Positions 1-8,571 are shown, counted from the first letter of the stretch. The stretch is 64,000 nt of DNA from Kingella sp. (in: b-proteobacteria) (GCF_030527935.1 NZ_JAUMZV010000005.1:1-64000), one strand, 5' to 3'. Numbers and translations are program-made. The notes: a model not told the origin generated them from the sequence alone.

Positions 1-55
1 TCATAGGGGAAATTCTAACTTAATGTGAATTTCCTGAGTTATCTAGGACAGCCCC
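1..55 (-). mobile_element. End of an IS1016-like (IS1595 family) insertion sequence
   Basis: Read on the minus strand, this stretch starts with GGGGCTGTCCTAGATAACT and reaches a possible ATG at positions 4-2, where a transposase would begin and run out of the window. From memory, this matches the terminal inverted repeat and short leader of IS1016-type elements common in Neisseriaceae and Pasteurellaceae. Only the end is visible, so the family call rests on the terminal sequence alone. Confidence 0.5.
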
Positions 56-60
56 TAAAA

Positions 61-110
61 TTTTCAGGCTGCCTTTTACGCCCCAAAGGCAGCCTGAAAA
101 TCACTATAAT
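61..110 (+). promoter_or_regulatory. Uptake-sequence hairpin and candidate -10 box ahead of pgi
   Basis: Two inverted uptake sequences (61-76 and 85-100) form a 16-bp stem with an 8-nt loop. A TATAAT hexamer follows at 105-110, about 36 bases before the pgi start. No good -35 is visible because that position falls inside the hairpin. The hairpin may instead terminate upstream transcription. Confidence 0.4.
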
Positions 111-145
111 CCCAACCCTTACCCCACAACCAAAAGGAAAACAGC

Positions 146-1816
146 ATGACCACCCCCGCTAATCTCCCCGCATGGCAAGCCCTGCAACAAGACTACGAAC
201 AAACCAAAACCATCCAAATGCGCGACCAGTTTGCCCAAGACCCCGCGCGCGCCGACCGCTATTGGCTGGAAGTGGGCGGCTTGGCGGTGGATTTTTCCAA
301 AAACCGCATCAACGACACCATCATCGCCCATCTGGTTGCCCTAGCCGAGCAAGCGGGGCTGCCCGAGCGCATGAAACAAATGTACAGCGGCGCAAAAATC
401 AACGAAACCGAACACCGCGCCGTGCTACACGTCGCCCTGCGCAACCGCAGCAACACGCCGATTAAGGTGGACGGCAAAGACGTGATGCCCGAAGTGAACC
501 ACGTTTTGCGCCACATGGGCGACTTTGCCCGCGCCGTGCGCAGCGGCGAATGGCTGGGCTACACCAACCAAGTCATCACCGATGTAGTCAATATCGGCAT
601 CGGCGGCTCGGATTTAGGGCCTTTGATGATGTGCACCGCGCTGAAAAACTTTGGGCATCCGCGCCTGAATATGCACTTCGTTTCCAATGTGGACGGCACG
701 CAAATGCGCGATGTGCTGGAAGTGGTGCACCCCGAAACCACGCTGTTCATCATCGCATCCAAAACGTTTACCACCCAAGAAACCATCACCAACGCCCACA
801 CCGCCCGCGAATGGTTCTTGCAAGAAGGCAGCGAAAAAGACATCGCCAAACACTTCGTTGCCATTTCCACCAACCAACACGCCGTCGCCGAATTTGGCAT
901 AGACACCGAGCATATGTTTGAATTTTGGGATTGGGTGGGCGGACGATACAGCCTGTGGTCAGCCATTGGCTTGCCCATCATGCTGTATTTGGGCGAAGAA
1001 AACTTTATTGAAATGCTCGCAGGCGCGCACCTGATGGACCAACACTTCATCAACGCCCCGCTCTCGCGCAACCTGCCCGCGCTGATGGGCTTGCTGGGCA
1101 TTTGGTACATCAACTTCTACGGCGGTGGCAGCCATGTGATTGCGCCTTACGACCAACACCTGCACCGCCTGCCCAAATATGTGCAACAGCTAGACATGGA
1201 ATCCAACGGCAAACAAGTGCAAATGGACGGCACGCCCGTCGCCACCGACACAGGTCCAATCATCTGGGGCGAAACAGGCATCAACGGGCAACACGCCTTT
1301 TTTCAACTGCTGCACCAAGGCACGCACATCACGCCCATTGACCTGATTGCCAGCCTAGAAAAACGCAGCAACCTACCGGGCCATCACGAAATCTTGTTAA
1401 GCAACGTGTTTGCCCAAGCCGAAGCCTTTATGCGCGGCAAAACGCCCGACGAAGCCCGCGCCGAGCTGCAAGCGCAAGGCTTGCCTGCTGATGAAATTGA
1501 AGCCCTTGTGCCACACAAAACATTCAGCGGCAACCGCCCCACCAACGTTATCCTGCTGGATAAAATCACCCCGCGCAACATGGGCAGCCTTATCGCTATG
1601 TATGAACACAAAGTCTTCACCCAAGGCGTGATTTGGGGCATCAACAGCTTTGACCAATGGGGCGTGGAGCTGGGCAAGCAATTAGCCAAAACCATTCTCG
1701 CCGAGCTCACAGGCGAAATCGCCCCGCAACAACACGATTCATCCACCAGCAAACTGGTGCGCCGCTATCGCCAAGCCAACTGCGAAACAGACGGCACTTG
1801 CGCGTTGTTTGAATAA
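146..1816 (+). CDS. pgi: Glucose-6-phosphate isomerase
   Basis: This enzyme interconverts glucose-6-phosphate and fructose-6-phosphate in the cytoplasm, in glycolysis and gluconeogenesis. The 556-residue protein has the normal bacterial length. The sugar-phosphate-binding SIS fold shows as GIGGSDLGP (151-159) and SKTFTTQET (205-213). The family signature DWVGGRYSLWSAIGLP lies at 262-277, the likely catalytic Glu in MESNGK near 352 and the conserved His in GQHAFFQLLHQGT near 383. The second PGI signature GVELGKQLAKTI is near the C-terminus. The start is supported by AAAAGGAAA just upstream. The gene is monocistronic and convergent with ubiM across two uptake-sequence hairpins. Confidence 0.98.
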   Translation: MTTPANLPAWQALQQDYEQTKTIQMRDQFAQDPARADRYWLEVGGLAVDFSKNRINDTIIAHLVALAEQAGLPERMKQMYSGAKINETEHRAVLHVALRNRSNTPIKVDGKDVMPEVNHVLRHMGDFARAVRSGEWLGYTNQVITDVVNIGIGGSDLGPLMMCTALKNFGHPRLNMHFVSNVDGTQMRDVLEVVHPETTLFIIASKTFTTQETITNAHTAREWFLQEGSEKDIAKHFVAISTNQHAVAEFGIDTEHMFEFWDWVGGRYSLWSAIGLPIMLYLGEENFIEMLAGAHLMDQHFINAPLSRNLPALMGLLGIWYINFYGGGSHVIAPYDQHLHRLPKYVQQLDMESNGKQVQMDGTPVATDTGPIIWGETGINGQHAFFQLLHQGTHITPIDLIASLEKRSNLPGHHEILLSNVFAQAEAFMRGKTPDEARAELQAQGLPADEIEALVPHKTFSGNRPTNVILLDKITPRNMGSLIAMYEHKVFTQGVIWGINSFDQWGVELGKQLAKTILAELTGEIAPQQHDSSTSKLVRRYRQANCETDGTCALFE

Positions 1817-1843
1817 TGGGGTAGGGCGGTTGGGGGGATGAAT

Positions 1844-1881
1844 AGGCAGCCTGAAACGGGGAATAGCGTTTCAGGCTGCCT
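1844..1881. terminator. Uptake-sequence inverted pair, terminator downstream of pgi
   Basis: Inverted copies of AGGCAGCCTGAAAC (1844-1857 and 1868-1881) give a 14-bp stem with a 10-nt loop followed by TTTG, about 30 bases after the pgi stop. Inverted uptake sequences commonly serve as terminators in Neisseriaceae. Confidence 0.65.
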
Positions 1882-1915
1882 TTGTATGGTTGGGCGGATG
1901 ATGGTGTGTTGCGTA

Positions 1916-1959
1916 GTTTTCAGGCTGCCTTAAACGATGTGTTAAGGCAGCCTGAAAAC
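1916..1959. terminator. Second uptake-sequence pair, terminator for ubiM
   Basis: An 18-bp perfect stem (1916-1933 with 1942-1959, 8-nt loop) lies just past the ubiM stop. Between convergent genes it can work in either direction. Confidence 0.65.
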
Positions 1960-1973
1960 AGTTTCAAACAAAT

Positions 1974-3152
1974 TTAGCCCGTAAGCTGTTTGCTAATCAA
2001 TTTTTTCAACGGCGGCAAATTATTGCTCACGCGCAACACCGCCCCGCGCAGCAACTTCGCGGGCGCGCTGTCGTTGGTAAAGAACGACACCATTGCATTC
2101 GTGCCGTGATACAGCGGGCGCGTGTGCAACTGATGCTTCACGTTATACATCTCTAACACATCCTTGGACGCAATATCCTTGCCCTTGGCATCCGCCTGCA
2201 ACACCAATTTCGCCAAAATTTCCGTGCTTTCCAAGCCCAAATTCCAGCCATGCGCGGTAACAGGGTGCATCCCCACCGCCGCATCGCCCACCAACGCGCA
2301 GCGCGTGCCCACAAACGTGCTCGCGTGCGCCCCCACCAGCGGATAATGGTGCACCGTGCCCGCAATTTCCATCTCGCCCAAGCGGCCATTCAACATTTTT
2401 TGCGCTTCCGCCGTCAAATCTTCGGGCGACAAATCCAGCAATTCATGCGCCTTGGTGTTGGTAATCGTAATCACGCAGTTGGTCAAATGCTCTTCCAGCG
2501 GCAGCAACGCCAGCGTGCGCCCGTAAAAGAAACACTCGCTCGCCGTGTGCTGATTAGAAATCGTGTGCTTGGTGCGGAACACAATCACCGTGCGCCCAAA
2601 ATCGTGCATATCCGCCGCAATGCCCAGCTGCCGCCGCGTTTGCGAAAAGCGACTGTCCGCCGCAATCAACAGCCGCGCCGTAATCGTATCGCCATTTTCC
2701 AGCTCAACCAGCGCACGGTTCTCGTTCGTCTCCACGCTTTTCACGCCCACGCCACAACGCAGTTCCACATTGGCACACTCCGCCACTTCTTCATACGCCG
2801 CGCGGCGAATATTGTGATTAGAAATTAAATTGCCCAAGCGGTCGGTCTCGCCGCCCCGCGCCTTGCTCGGCTGCGGAAAATGCAAAGTGTAATCGCTCGT
2901 GCCATTAAACACCTTCGCATCGCGCAAACGATAAATCTCATTTTCAGGAATCCGCTGCCACATCCCCAACCGCTGCATAATCTCGCGCGACAAATGCGTC
3001 AGCGCAATCTCCCGCCCGTCATACGGCGGATTTTGCAACGTCTCCAACGGTGCTTTCTCAATAATCGTTACCCGCAAACGGCTGTCTTTCAACTGCCGCG
3101 CAAACGCCAAACCAGCAGGGCCACCGCCCACAATCAAAATATCGGTATCCAT
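1974..3152 (-). CDS. ubiM: FAD-dependent ubiquinone-biosynthesis hydroxylase, UbiM-like
   Basis: The product is a flavoprotein monooxygenase of the UbiH/VisC family, expected to hydroxylate the aromatic ring of ubiquinone precursors near the membrane. The 392-residue protein opens with the dinucleotide-binding motif DILIVGGGPAGLAFARQL. It has the mid-protein motif DGREIALTH and the second FAD motif CALVGDAAVGMHPVTAHG. The pattern, including KVFNGTSDYTLHFPQPS, resembles what I recall of UbiM, the broad-specificity hydroxylase of Neisseria, more than UbiH, UbiF or VisC. The start is preceded by AAGGAAA. The family call is firm; the UbiM subtype is inferred. Confidence 0.85.
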   Translation of the reverse strand: MDTDILIVGGGPAGLAFARQLKDSRLRVTIIEKAPLETLQNPPYDGREIALTHLSREIMQRLGMWQRIPENEIYRLRDAKVFNGTSDYTLHFPQPSKARGGETDRLGNLISNHNIRRAAYEEVAECANVELRCGVGVKSVETNENRALVELENGDTITARLLIAADSRFSQTRRQLGIAADMHDFGRTVIVFRTKHTISNQHTASECFFYGRTLALLPLEEHLTNCVITITNTKAHELLDLSPEDLTAEAQKMLNGRLGEMEIAGTVHHYPLVGAHASTFVGTRCALVGDAAVGMHPVTAHGWNLGLESTEILAKLVLQADAKGKDIASKDVLEMYNVKHQLHTRPLYHGTNAMVSFFTNDSAPAKLLRGAVLRVSNNLPPLKKLISKQLTG

Positions 3153-3210
3153 GATGTTTCCTTAATATCAGAGAGAAGGGAATAGAGCAGGACAGGCTTA
3201 TCCGCCCAGT

Positions 3211-3256
3211 AAAAGGCAGCCTGAAAACCTAGCCACCCAGTTTCAGGCTGCTTTTT
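3211..3256. terminator. Imperfect uptake-sequence inverted pair
   Basis: AAAAGGCAGCCTGAAA (3211-3226) faces TTTCAGGCTGCTTTTT (3241-3256), giving a long stem with one defect. It lies between the divergent ubiM and rplC genes and could insulate them. The rest of 3153-3489 shows no gene I can support. Confidence 0.4.
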
Positions 3257-3489
3257 ACACTCACATTGAGCAGCAAGCAGCTCAAAGAAAACCTATTGTA
3301 CTATTTAAAATAAACAATCGCTAACGAAACGCACACACAAATTGAAAACAGCCCTAATGCAGCCTGAAAAACCCATTGTCGTAACCAAAACCACCACCAT
3401 CCAGCCAAACATTGTAACCAAAAAAAGCCCCAGCGCACGGCAAGGTAACCTGAAAACCAAATTTACGCTTGAAAAATATGAAGTTTTAA

Positions 3490-3518
3490 TTGGAAAGCGC
3501 AAACAAATATGATATAGT
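3490..3518 (+). promoter_or_regulatory. sigma-70 promoter of the rplC-led ribosomal operon
   Basis: The -35 TTGGAA (3490-3495) and -10 TATAGT (3513-3518) are separated by exactly 17 bases, placing the transcript start near 3525. This is the head of the S10-type operon here, since no rpsJ precedes rplC. Confidence 0.7.
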
Positions 3519-3523
3519 ACGCG

Positions 3524-3583
3524 ACTTGGCATTCGTGCCAAGTAAATTTTTGTCCATTTAAGATTGCTCAATCGCAAGCAATC
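3524..3583 (+). promoter_or_regulatory. Two-hairpin 5' leader before rplC, candidate autoregulatory site
   Basis: The predicted transcript starts directly in a perfect 8-bp stem capped by a TTCG tetraloop (3524-3531 with 3536-3543). A second 7-bp stem follows (3562-3568 with 3577-3583, 8-nt loop). The ribosome-binding site AAGGA (3596-3600) comes shortly after. In other bacteria ribosomal protein L4 represses this operon through its leader; the same role here is inference. Confidence 0.45.
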
Positions 3584-3607
3584 CCTTTGTTAAACAAGGA
3601 AATAATC

Positions 3608-4255
3608 ATGGCTTTAGGTCTGGTTGGATGCAAAGTAGGCATGACCCGCGTGTTTACAGAACAAGGCGCATCTGTTCCTGTAACTGTGTTGGAAATGACT
3701 GCTAACCGCGTTACCCAAGTGAAATCCAAAGAAACGGATGGCTATACGGCCGTTCAGGTTACCTTTGGTGAGAAAAAAGCAAACCGTGTAAACAAAGCAG
3801 AAGCTGGGCACTTTGCAAAAGCAGGTGTTGAAGCAGGTTGCGGCTTGCACGAGTTTGTTGTTTCTGAAGAAAAAGCAGCCGAATTGAAAGCTGGCGATGT
3901 TATTACCGTATCCCTGTTTGAAGTAGGTCAATTGGTTGATGTAACAGGCACATCCAAAGGTAAAGGCTTCTCAGGTACGATTAAACGCCACAATTTCGGC
4001 GCACAACGCACTTCGCACGGTAACTCACGTTCGCACCGTGTTCCGGGTTCTATCGGTATGGCACAAGACCCTGGTCGCGTGTTCCCTGGTAAACGCATGG
4101 CTGGTCAGTATGGTAATACCAAATCAACTGTTCAGCATTTGGAAATTGTACGCGTTGATGCAGAACGCAATCTGCTGTTGGTTAAAGGTGCCGTTCCGGG
4201 TGCAGTAAACAGCAATGTTGTGGTTCGCCATAGCGTTAAGAAAGCAGGTGCGTAA
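3608..4255 (+). CDS. rplC: Large ribosomal subunit protein L3
   Basis: L3 is an early-assembling 23S rRNA-binding protein near the peptidyl-transferase centre. The 215-residue protein starts MALGLVGCKVGMTR and keeps the L3 core with the loop NSRSHRVPGSIGMAQDPGR, whose Gln is the usual PrmB methylation site. The ATG at 3608 is preferred over an in-frame upstream ATG because AAGGA sits 7 bases before it and it matches the family N-terminus. It heads the operon and shares one base with the rplD start. Confidence 0.98.
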   Translation: MALGLVGCKVGMTRVFTEQGASVPVTVLEMTANRVTQVKSKETDGYTAVQVTFGEKKANRVNKAEAGHFAKAGVEAGCGLHEFVVSEEKAAELKAGDVITVSLFEVGQLVDVTGTSKGKGFSGTIKRHNFGAQRTSHGNSRSHRVPGSIGMAQDPGRVFPGKRMAGQYGNTKSTVQHLEIVRVDAERNLLLVKGAVPGAVNSNVVVRHSVKKAGA

Positions 4256-4875
4256 TGGAATTAAAATTGATTGATGCGAAGGGTCAAGTTTCAGGCAGCG
4301 TTGCTGCATCTGATGCTTTGTTTGCCCGCGAATACAATGAAGCATTGGTTCATCAGTTGGTAACAGCATTCTTAGCGAATGCTCGCTCTGGCAATCGCGC
4401 ACAAAAAACACGCGCCGAAGTGAACCACTCCACCAAAAAACCATGGCGGCAAAAAGGTACAGGTCGTGCTCGTTCTGGTATGACTTCATCTCCATTGTGG
4501 CGTAAAGGTGGTCGTGCATTCCCTAACAAACCTGACGAAAACTTCACTCAAAAAGTAAACCGCAAAATGTATCGCGCTGGTATGGCGACTATTTTGTCGC
4601 AACTGGTTCGTGATGAGCGTTTATTTGTGATTGAGAGTTTGTCTGCTGCAACGCCTAAAACCAAAGAATTTGCTGAACAAGTAAAAAACTTGGGTATGGA
4701 GCAAGTGCTGTTTGTTACCAAGCAGCTAGACGAGAACGTATATTTGTCTTCACGCAATTTGCCTAATGTATTGGTGCTAGAAGCAACACAAATTGACCCA
4801 TACAGCTTGTTGCGCTACAAAAAAGTAGTGATAACAAAAGAAGCAGTTGCACAGTTAGAGGAGCAATGGGTATGA
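4255..4875 (+). CDS. rplD: Large ribosomal subunit protein L4
   Basis: L4 binds 23S rRNA, lines the exit tunnel and in many bacteria represses its own operon. The 206-residue protein has the extended tunnel loop rich in basic residues (KPWRQKGTGRARSG). Its ATG overlaps the rplC stop (TAATG), and its TGA overlaps the rplW start by 4 bases, so translation is probably coupled. It is the natural candidate ligand for the rplC leader hairpins. Confidence 0.98.
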   Translation: MELKLIDAKGQVSGSVAASDALFAREYNEALVHQLVTAFLANARSGNRAQKTRAEVNHSTKKPWRQKGTGRARSGMTSSPLWRKGGRAFPNKPDENFTQKVNRKMYRAGMATILSQLVRDERLFVIESLSAATPKTKEFAEQVKNLGMEQVLFVTKQLDENVYLSSRNLPNVLVLEATQIDPYSLLRYKKVVITKEAVAQLEEQWV

Positions 4876-5186
4876 ATCAACAACGTTTGATGAAAGTAAT
4901 TTTGGCTCCCGTTGTAACTGAAAAAAGCAACTTGGTTGCCGAAAAACGCGACCAAATGGTATTCAAAGTGTTAAAAGATGCAACCAAAACCGAAATTAAA
5001 GCAGCTGTTGAATTGCTGTTTAATGTAAAAGTTGCTTCTGTAACAACCACGACCACAAAAGGCAAAGTAAAACGCTTTGGTCGTACATTGGGTCGCCGCA
5101 GCGATGTAAAAAAAGCCTATATCAGCTTAGTGGCTGGTCAAGAGCTAGACTTAGAAGCCGCAGCCGCTGCTGCAGATAAGGAATAA
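4872..5186 (+). CDS. rplW: Large ribosomal subunit protein L23
   Basis: L23 sits at the tunnel exit and docks trigger factor and SRP. The start at 4872 (MNQQRLMKV, 104 residues) is chosen over an ATG at 4866: the Shine-Dalgarno AGAGGAG (4857-4863) is 8 bases from 4872 but only 2 from 4866, and 4872 forms an ATGA overlap with the rplD stop. The body is typical (VVTEKSNLVAEKRDQMVFKV). Confidence 0.96.
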   Translation: MNQQRLMKVILAPVVTEKSNLVAEKRDQMVFKVLKDATKTEIKAAVELLFNVKVASVTTTTTKGKVKRFGRTLGRRSDVKKAYISLVAGQELDLEAAAAAADKE

Positions 5187-5188
5187 GC

Positions 5189-6022
5189 ATGGCTATCGTA
5201 AAAATGAAACCAACTTCTGCTGGTCGTCGCGGCATGGTTCGCGTGGTAGCAGAAAGTTTATACAAGGGTGCAGCTTATGCTCCTTTGCTAGAAAAACAAA
5301 GTTCTACTGCGGGTCGTAATAACAATGGTCATATCACTACTCGCCACAAAGGCGGTGGTCATAAGCACCATTACCGTGTTGTTGATTTTAAACGCAACAA
5401 AGATGGTATTCCTGCAAAAGTAGAACGCATTGAGTATGACCCTAACCGTACTGCACATATTGCATTGTTGTGCTACGCTGATGGTGAGCGTCGTTATATT
5501 ATTGCTCCGCGTGGTGTTCAAGCTGGTGCAGTATTGGTATCGGGTTCGGAAGCAGCAATTAAAGCAGGTAATGCCTTGCCTATCCGCAATATCCCAGTAG
5601 GTACAACGATTCATTGTATTGAAATGAAACCAGGTAAAGGTGCGCAAATTGCACGTTCTGCGGGTGCTTCTGCGGTATTGTTAGCAAAAGAAGGTATTTA
5701 CGCCCAAGTTCGTTTGCGTTCCGGTGAGGTTCGTCGCATTCATGTAGATTGCCGCGCTACTATCGGTGAAGTGGGTAACGAAGAACAAAGCCTGAAAAAA
5801 ATCGGTAAAGCTGGTGCAAACCGTTGGCGTGGTATTCGCCCAACTGTACGCGGTGTAGTGATGAACCCAGTAGATCACCCACATGGTGGTGGTGAAGGTC
5901 GCACAGGCGAAGCTCGTGAACCTGTTAGCCCATGGGGTACACCTGCCAAAGGTTATCGTACTCGTAACAACAAACGTACAGACAACATGATTGTTCGTCG
6001 TCGTTATTCAAATAAAGGTTAA
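5189..6022 (+). CDS. rplB: Large ribosomal subunit protein L2
   Basis: L2 is required for subunit association and peptidyl-transferase activity. The 277-residue protein has the RNA-binding core and the conserved C-terminal segment NPVDHPHGGGEG, whose His is functionally important, then the basic tail with GYRTRNNKRTDNMIVRRR. It follows rplW by two bases with AAGGAA as ribosome-binding site. Confidence 0.98.
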   Translation: MAIVKMKPTSAGRRGMVRVVAESLYKGAAYAPLLEKQSSTAGRNNNGHITTRHKGGGHKHHYRVVDFKRNKDGIPAKVERIEYDPNRTAHIALLCYADGERRYIIAPRGVQAGAVLVSGSEAAIKAGNALPIRNIPVGTTIHCIEMKPGKGAQIARSAGASAVLLAKEGIYAQVRLRSGEVRRIHVDCRATIGEVGNEEQSLKKIGKAGANRWRGIRPTVRGVVMNPVDHPHGGGEGRTGEAREPVSPWGTPAKGYRTRNNKRTDNMIVRRRYSNKG

Positions 6023-6027
6023 TTGAC

Positions 6028-6303
6028 ATGGCTCGTTCATTAAAAAAAGGTCCATACGTTGACCTGCATTTATTGAAAAAAGTGGATACAGCTCGTGCCA
6101 CTAACGACAAACGCCCAATTAAAACATGGTCTCGTCGTTCAACTATTTTACCTGATTTTATTGGTCTAACTATTGCTGTTCATAATGGTCGCACGCATGT
6201 ACCTGTGTTCATCAGCGATAATATGGTTGGCCATAAATTAGGTGAGTTCTCATTGACTCGTACCTTTAAAGGTCATTTGGCTGATAAAAAAGCTAAGAAA
6301 TAA
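6028..6303 (+). CDS. rpsS: Small ribosomal subunit protein S19
   Basis: S19 binds the 3' domain of 16S rRNA in the head of the small subunit and contacts L5 and S13. The 91-residue protein starts MARSLKKGPYVDLHLLKKV and contains the family core IGLTIAVHNGRTHVPVFI followed by MVGHKLGEFSLTRTF. Confidence 0.98.
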   Translation: MARSLKKGPYVDLHLLKKVDTARATNDKRPIKTWSRRSTILPDFIGLTIAVHNGRTHVPVFISDNMVGHKLGEFSLTRTFKGHLADKKAKK

Positions 6304-6314
6304 GAAGGTGAAAT

Positions 6315-6644
6315 ATGAGAGTATCTGCACAACACAATAATGCCCGTATTTCTGCTCAAAAAGCTCGCTTAGTAGCAGACATGATTCGTGGCAAAGACGT
6401 TGCCCAAGCTCTGAATATCTTGGCATTTAGCCCTAAAAAAGGTGCTGAGTTGATTAAGAAAGTTTTGGAGTCTGCTATTGCCAATGCTGAGCATAATAAT
6501 GATGCTGACATTGATGAATTGAAAGTAGTTACAATTTTTGTAGATAAAGGTCCTAGCCTAAAACGCTTTCAAGCTCGTGCAAAAGGTCGTGGCAACCGTA
6601 TTGAAAAACAAACTTGTCATATCAATGTGACAGTAGGCAACTAA
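6315..6644 (+). CDS. rplV: Large ribosomal subunit protein L22
   Basis: L22 contributes a beta-hairpin to the exit tunnel and is a site of macrolide resistance. The 109-residue protein shows the core ISAQKARLVADMIRGKDV and the C-terminal hairpin region GPSLKRFQARAKGRGNRI. It lies 11 bases after rpsS with AGAAGGTG before the start. Confidence 0.98.
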   Translation: MRVSAQHNNARISAQKARLVADMIRGKDVAQALNILAFSPKKGAELIKKVLESAIANAEHNNDADIDELKVVTIFVDKGPSLKRFQARAKGRGNRIEKQTCHINVTVGN

Positions 6645-6653
6645 GGAACAACA

Positions 6654-7352
6654 ATGGGACAAAAGATTCATCCAGTTGGCTTCCGTTTAGCCGTAAATAA
6701 AGACTGGTCTTCAAAGTGGTTTGCTAAAAGTACCGATTTTGCAACTGTTTTGAAACAAGATATTGATGTACGCGAATATTTAAGCAAACGTTTAGCTAAT
6801 GCATCAGTTGGTCGCGTTGTAATCGAACGCCCTGCTAAGTCTGCTCGTATTACCATTCATTCAGCTCGTCCGGGTGTGGTAATTGGTCAAAAAGGTGCAG
6901 ATATTGAAATCTTGAAAAAAGATTTGGAGAAACTGTTGGGTGTTGCGGTTCACGTTAATATTGAAGAAATTCGCAGACCTGAATTGGATGCACAAATTAT
7001 TGCTGATGGCATTGCGCAACAGTTAGAAAAACGTGTTCAATTTCGTCGTGCGATGAAACGTGCCATGCAAAATGCAATGCGTGCTGGTGCCAAAGGCATC
7101 AAAATTATGACATCTGGTCGTTTGAATGGTGCTGATATTGCGCGTAGCGAATGGTATCGCGAAGGTCGTGTGCCATTGCATACGCTGCGTGCTGATGTAG
7201 ATTATGCAACCAGTGAAGCTTTAACAACTTATGGCATTATTGGTTTAAAAGTATGGGTTTACAAAGGCGAAATGGGTCAGGCTCAAATGCAGCCTGAACG
7301 CGAAAATCGCCGCAGTAACAGAAAGGGTGGTAGAAATGCTACAACCAACTAG
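6654..7352 (+). CDS. rpsC: Small ribosomal subunit protein S3
   Basis: S3 lies at the mRNA entry site and takes part in helicase activity. The 232-residue protein has the N-terminal KH domain with VIGQKGADIEIL and the C-terminal S3 domain (RRAMKRAMQNAMRAGAKGIKI), then a basic low-complexity tail. Its end overlaps the rplP start. Confidence 0.98.
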   Translation: MGQKIHPVGFRLAVNKDWSSKWFAKSTDFATVLKQDIDVREYLSKRLANASVGRVVIERPAKSARITIHSARPGVVIGQKGADIEILKKDLEKLLGVAVHVNIEEIRRPELDAQIIADGIAQQLEKRVQFRRAMKRAMQNAMRAGAKGIKIMTSGRLNGADIARSEWYREGRVPLHTLRADVDYATSEALTTYGIIGLKVWVYKGEMGQAQMQPERENRRSNRKGGRNATTN

Positions 7353-7752
7353 ACTGAAATATCGCAAGCAACACAAAGGTCGTAATACAGGTATTGCTAC
7401 TCGTGGCAATACGGTAAGTTTTGGCGATTTTGGCTTAAAAGCAGTTGGGCGTGGTCGTTTAACTGCTCGCCAAATTGAAGCAGCACGTCGCGCTATGACA
7501 CGTCATATCAAACGTGGTGGGCGTATTTGGATTCGTGTATTTCCTGATAAACCGATTACTGAAAAACCAATTCAAGTTCGTATGGGTGGCGGTAAAGGTA
7601 ATGTGGAGTATTATATTACTGAGATTCAACCTGGGAAAGTATTGTACGAAATGGATGGTGTGAATGAGACTTTGGCTCGTGAAGCATTCGCTTTGGCTGC
7701 TGCTAAATTGCCAATTTCAACCACGTTTGTAGCGAGACAGGTGGGTAAATAA
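7336..7752 (+). CDS. rplP: Large ribosomal subunit protein L16
   Basis: L16 helps organise the A-site region of the 50S subunit. The start at 7336 (MLQPTRLKYRKQHKG, 138 residues) matches the family N-terminus, with AAAGGGTGG just before it; an in-frame ATG three codons earlier is less likely. The conserved block VRMGGGKGNVEYYITEIQPG is split across the middle. The gene overlaps rpsC by 17 bases. Confidence 0.97.
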   Translation: MLQPTRLKYRKQHKGRNTGIATRGNTVSFGDFGLKAVGRGRLTARQIEAARRAMTRHIKRGGRIWIRVFPDKPITEKPIQVRMGGGKGNVEYYITEIQPGKVLYEMDGVNETLAREAFALAAAKLPISTTFVARQVGK

Positions 7753-7946
7753 TGAAAACCAATGAATTAAAAGAAAAATCAGTAGAACAACTAAATGAGA
7801 CTTTGGTTGATTTATTGAAACAGCAGTTCGGTTTACGTATGCAACATGCTACTGGTCAGCTGGGTCAAACTAGTGAAATAAAACGAATGCGTCGTGATAT
7901 TGCTCGTGTAAAAACCATTATCTCTGAAAAAGGTGTCCAATCATGA
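7752..7946 (+). CDS. rpmC: Large ribosomal subunit protein L29
   Basis: L29 is a small two-helix protein at the tunnel exit. The 64-residue sequence contains QLNETLVDLLKQQFGLRMQ and RRDIARVKTI, typical of the family. It overlaps rplP by one base (TAATG) and rpsQ by four bases (ATGA). Confidence 0.97.
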   Translation: MKTNELKEKSVEQLNETLVDLLKQQFGLRMQHATGQLGQTSEIKRMRRDIARVKTIISEKGVQS

Positions 7947-8206
7947 GTGCTGAAAAAAATATTCGTACTTTGCAGGGCAAAGTAGTAAGTGATAAGATGG
8001 ATAAAACTGTAACGGTGTTGATTGAGCGCAAAGTGAAGCATCCGTTGTATGGTAAAATTATTCGTCGTTCTACCAAAATCCACGCTCATGATGAGCAAAA
8101 CCAATATGGAATTGGTGATGTTGTAGTGATTCAAGAGTCTCGTCCATTATCTAAAACCAAATCTTGGGTGGTTAAAGAGCTGGTTGAAAAAGCACGTACC
8201 GTATGA
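7943..8206 (+). CDS. rpsQ: Small ribosomal subunit protein S17
   Basis: S17 is a primary 16S rRNA-binding protein of the OB fold. The 87-residue protein has the family pattern LQGKVVSDKMDKTVTVLI with KYHAHDE-like KIHAHDEQNQYGIGDVV. It is the last gene of this operon and is followed by a strong terminator. Confidence 0.97.
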   Translation: MSAEKNIRTLQGKVVSDKMDKTVTVLIERKVKHPLYGKIIRRSTKIHAHDEQNQYGIGDVVVIQESRPLSKTKSWVVKELVEKARTV

Positions 8207-8226
8207 TATGAAAATGAGACTTAATT

Positions 8227-8266
8227 AAGTGAAATTTGCTAAAAATAGCAAATTTCACTTTTATTG
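8227..8266 (+). terminator. Intrinsic terminator of the S10-type operon
   Basis: A perfect 15-bp stem (8227-8241 with 8246-8260) with an AAAA loop is followed by a T-rich run. It lies 21 bases after the rpsQ stop, so the spc-type genes downstream need their own promoter. Confidence 0.85.
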
Positions 8267-8398
8267 ATATGGGGGATATATTTAATTTTTAAGAATAAAA
8301 TATTTACCTTAAAGTTACTGCATAAATTAGGATAATTCGAAGATTTTGTTTTTGATTCGCTAATGGGCGAGCAAAATAATTATTGTACCATGGTGTGC

Positions 8399-8426
8399 TT
8401 GCGAAAATCAAAAAACGTGGTATAAT
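8399..8426 (+). promoter_or_regulatory. sigma-70 promoter of the rplN-led (spc-type) operon
   Basis: TTGCGA (8399-8404) and a perfect TATAAT (8421-8426) are 16 bases apart. About 140 bases of untranslated leader follow before rplN. The remainder of the 365-base gap is AT-rich and shows no gene. Confidence 0.75.
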
Positions 8427-8571
8427 TGTATCTTTCTTATTGTCCTTTCTGGATATTCCTCTTTGAGGGCCAAAACTGATTTGCTTAAAATTTAATAGCA
8501 GTTAAATTTTATTTTGTGTTTCTTTATTTAGGGTGCAGCAAATTAAGTTGGATTTTTAAAGGTTATTTAAC

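Noticed and set aside
3305..3577. Minus-strand frame upstream of rplC
   Set aside because: It covers the rplC promoter and leader hairpins, has no ribosome-binding site and no recognisable domain.
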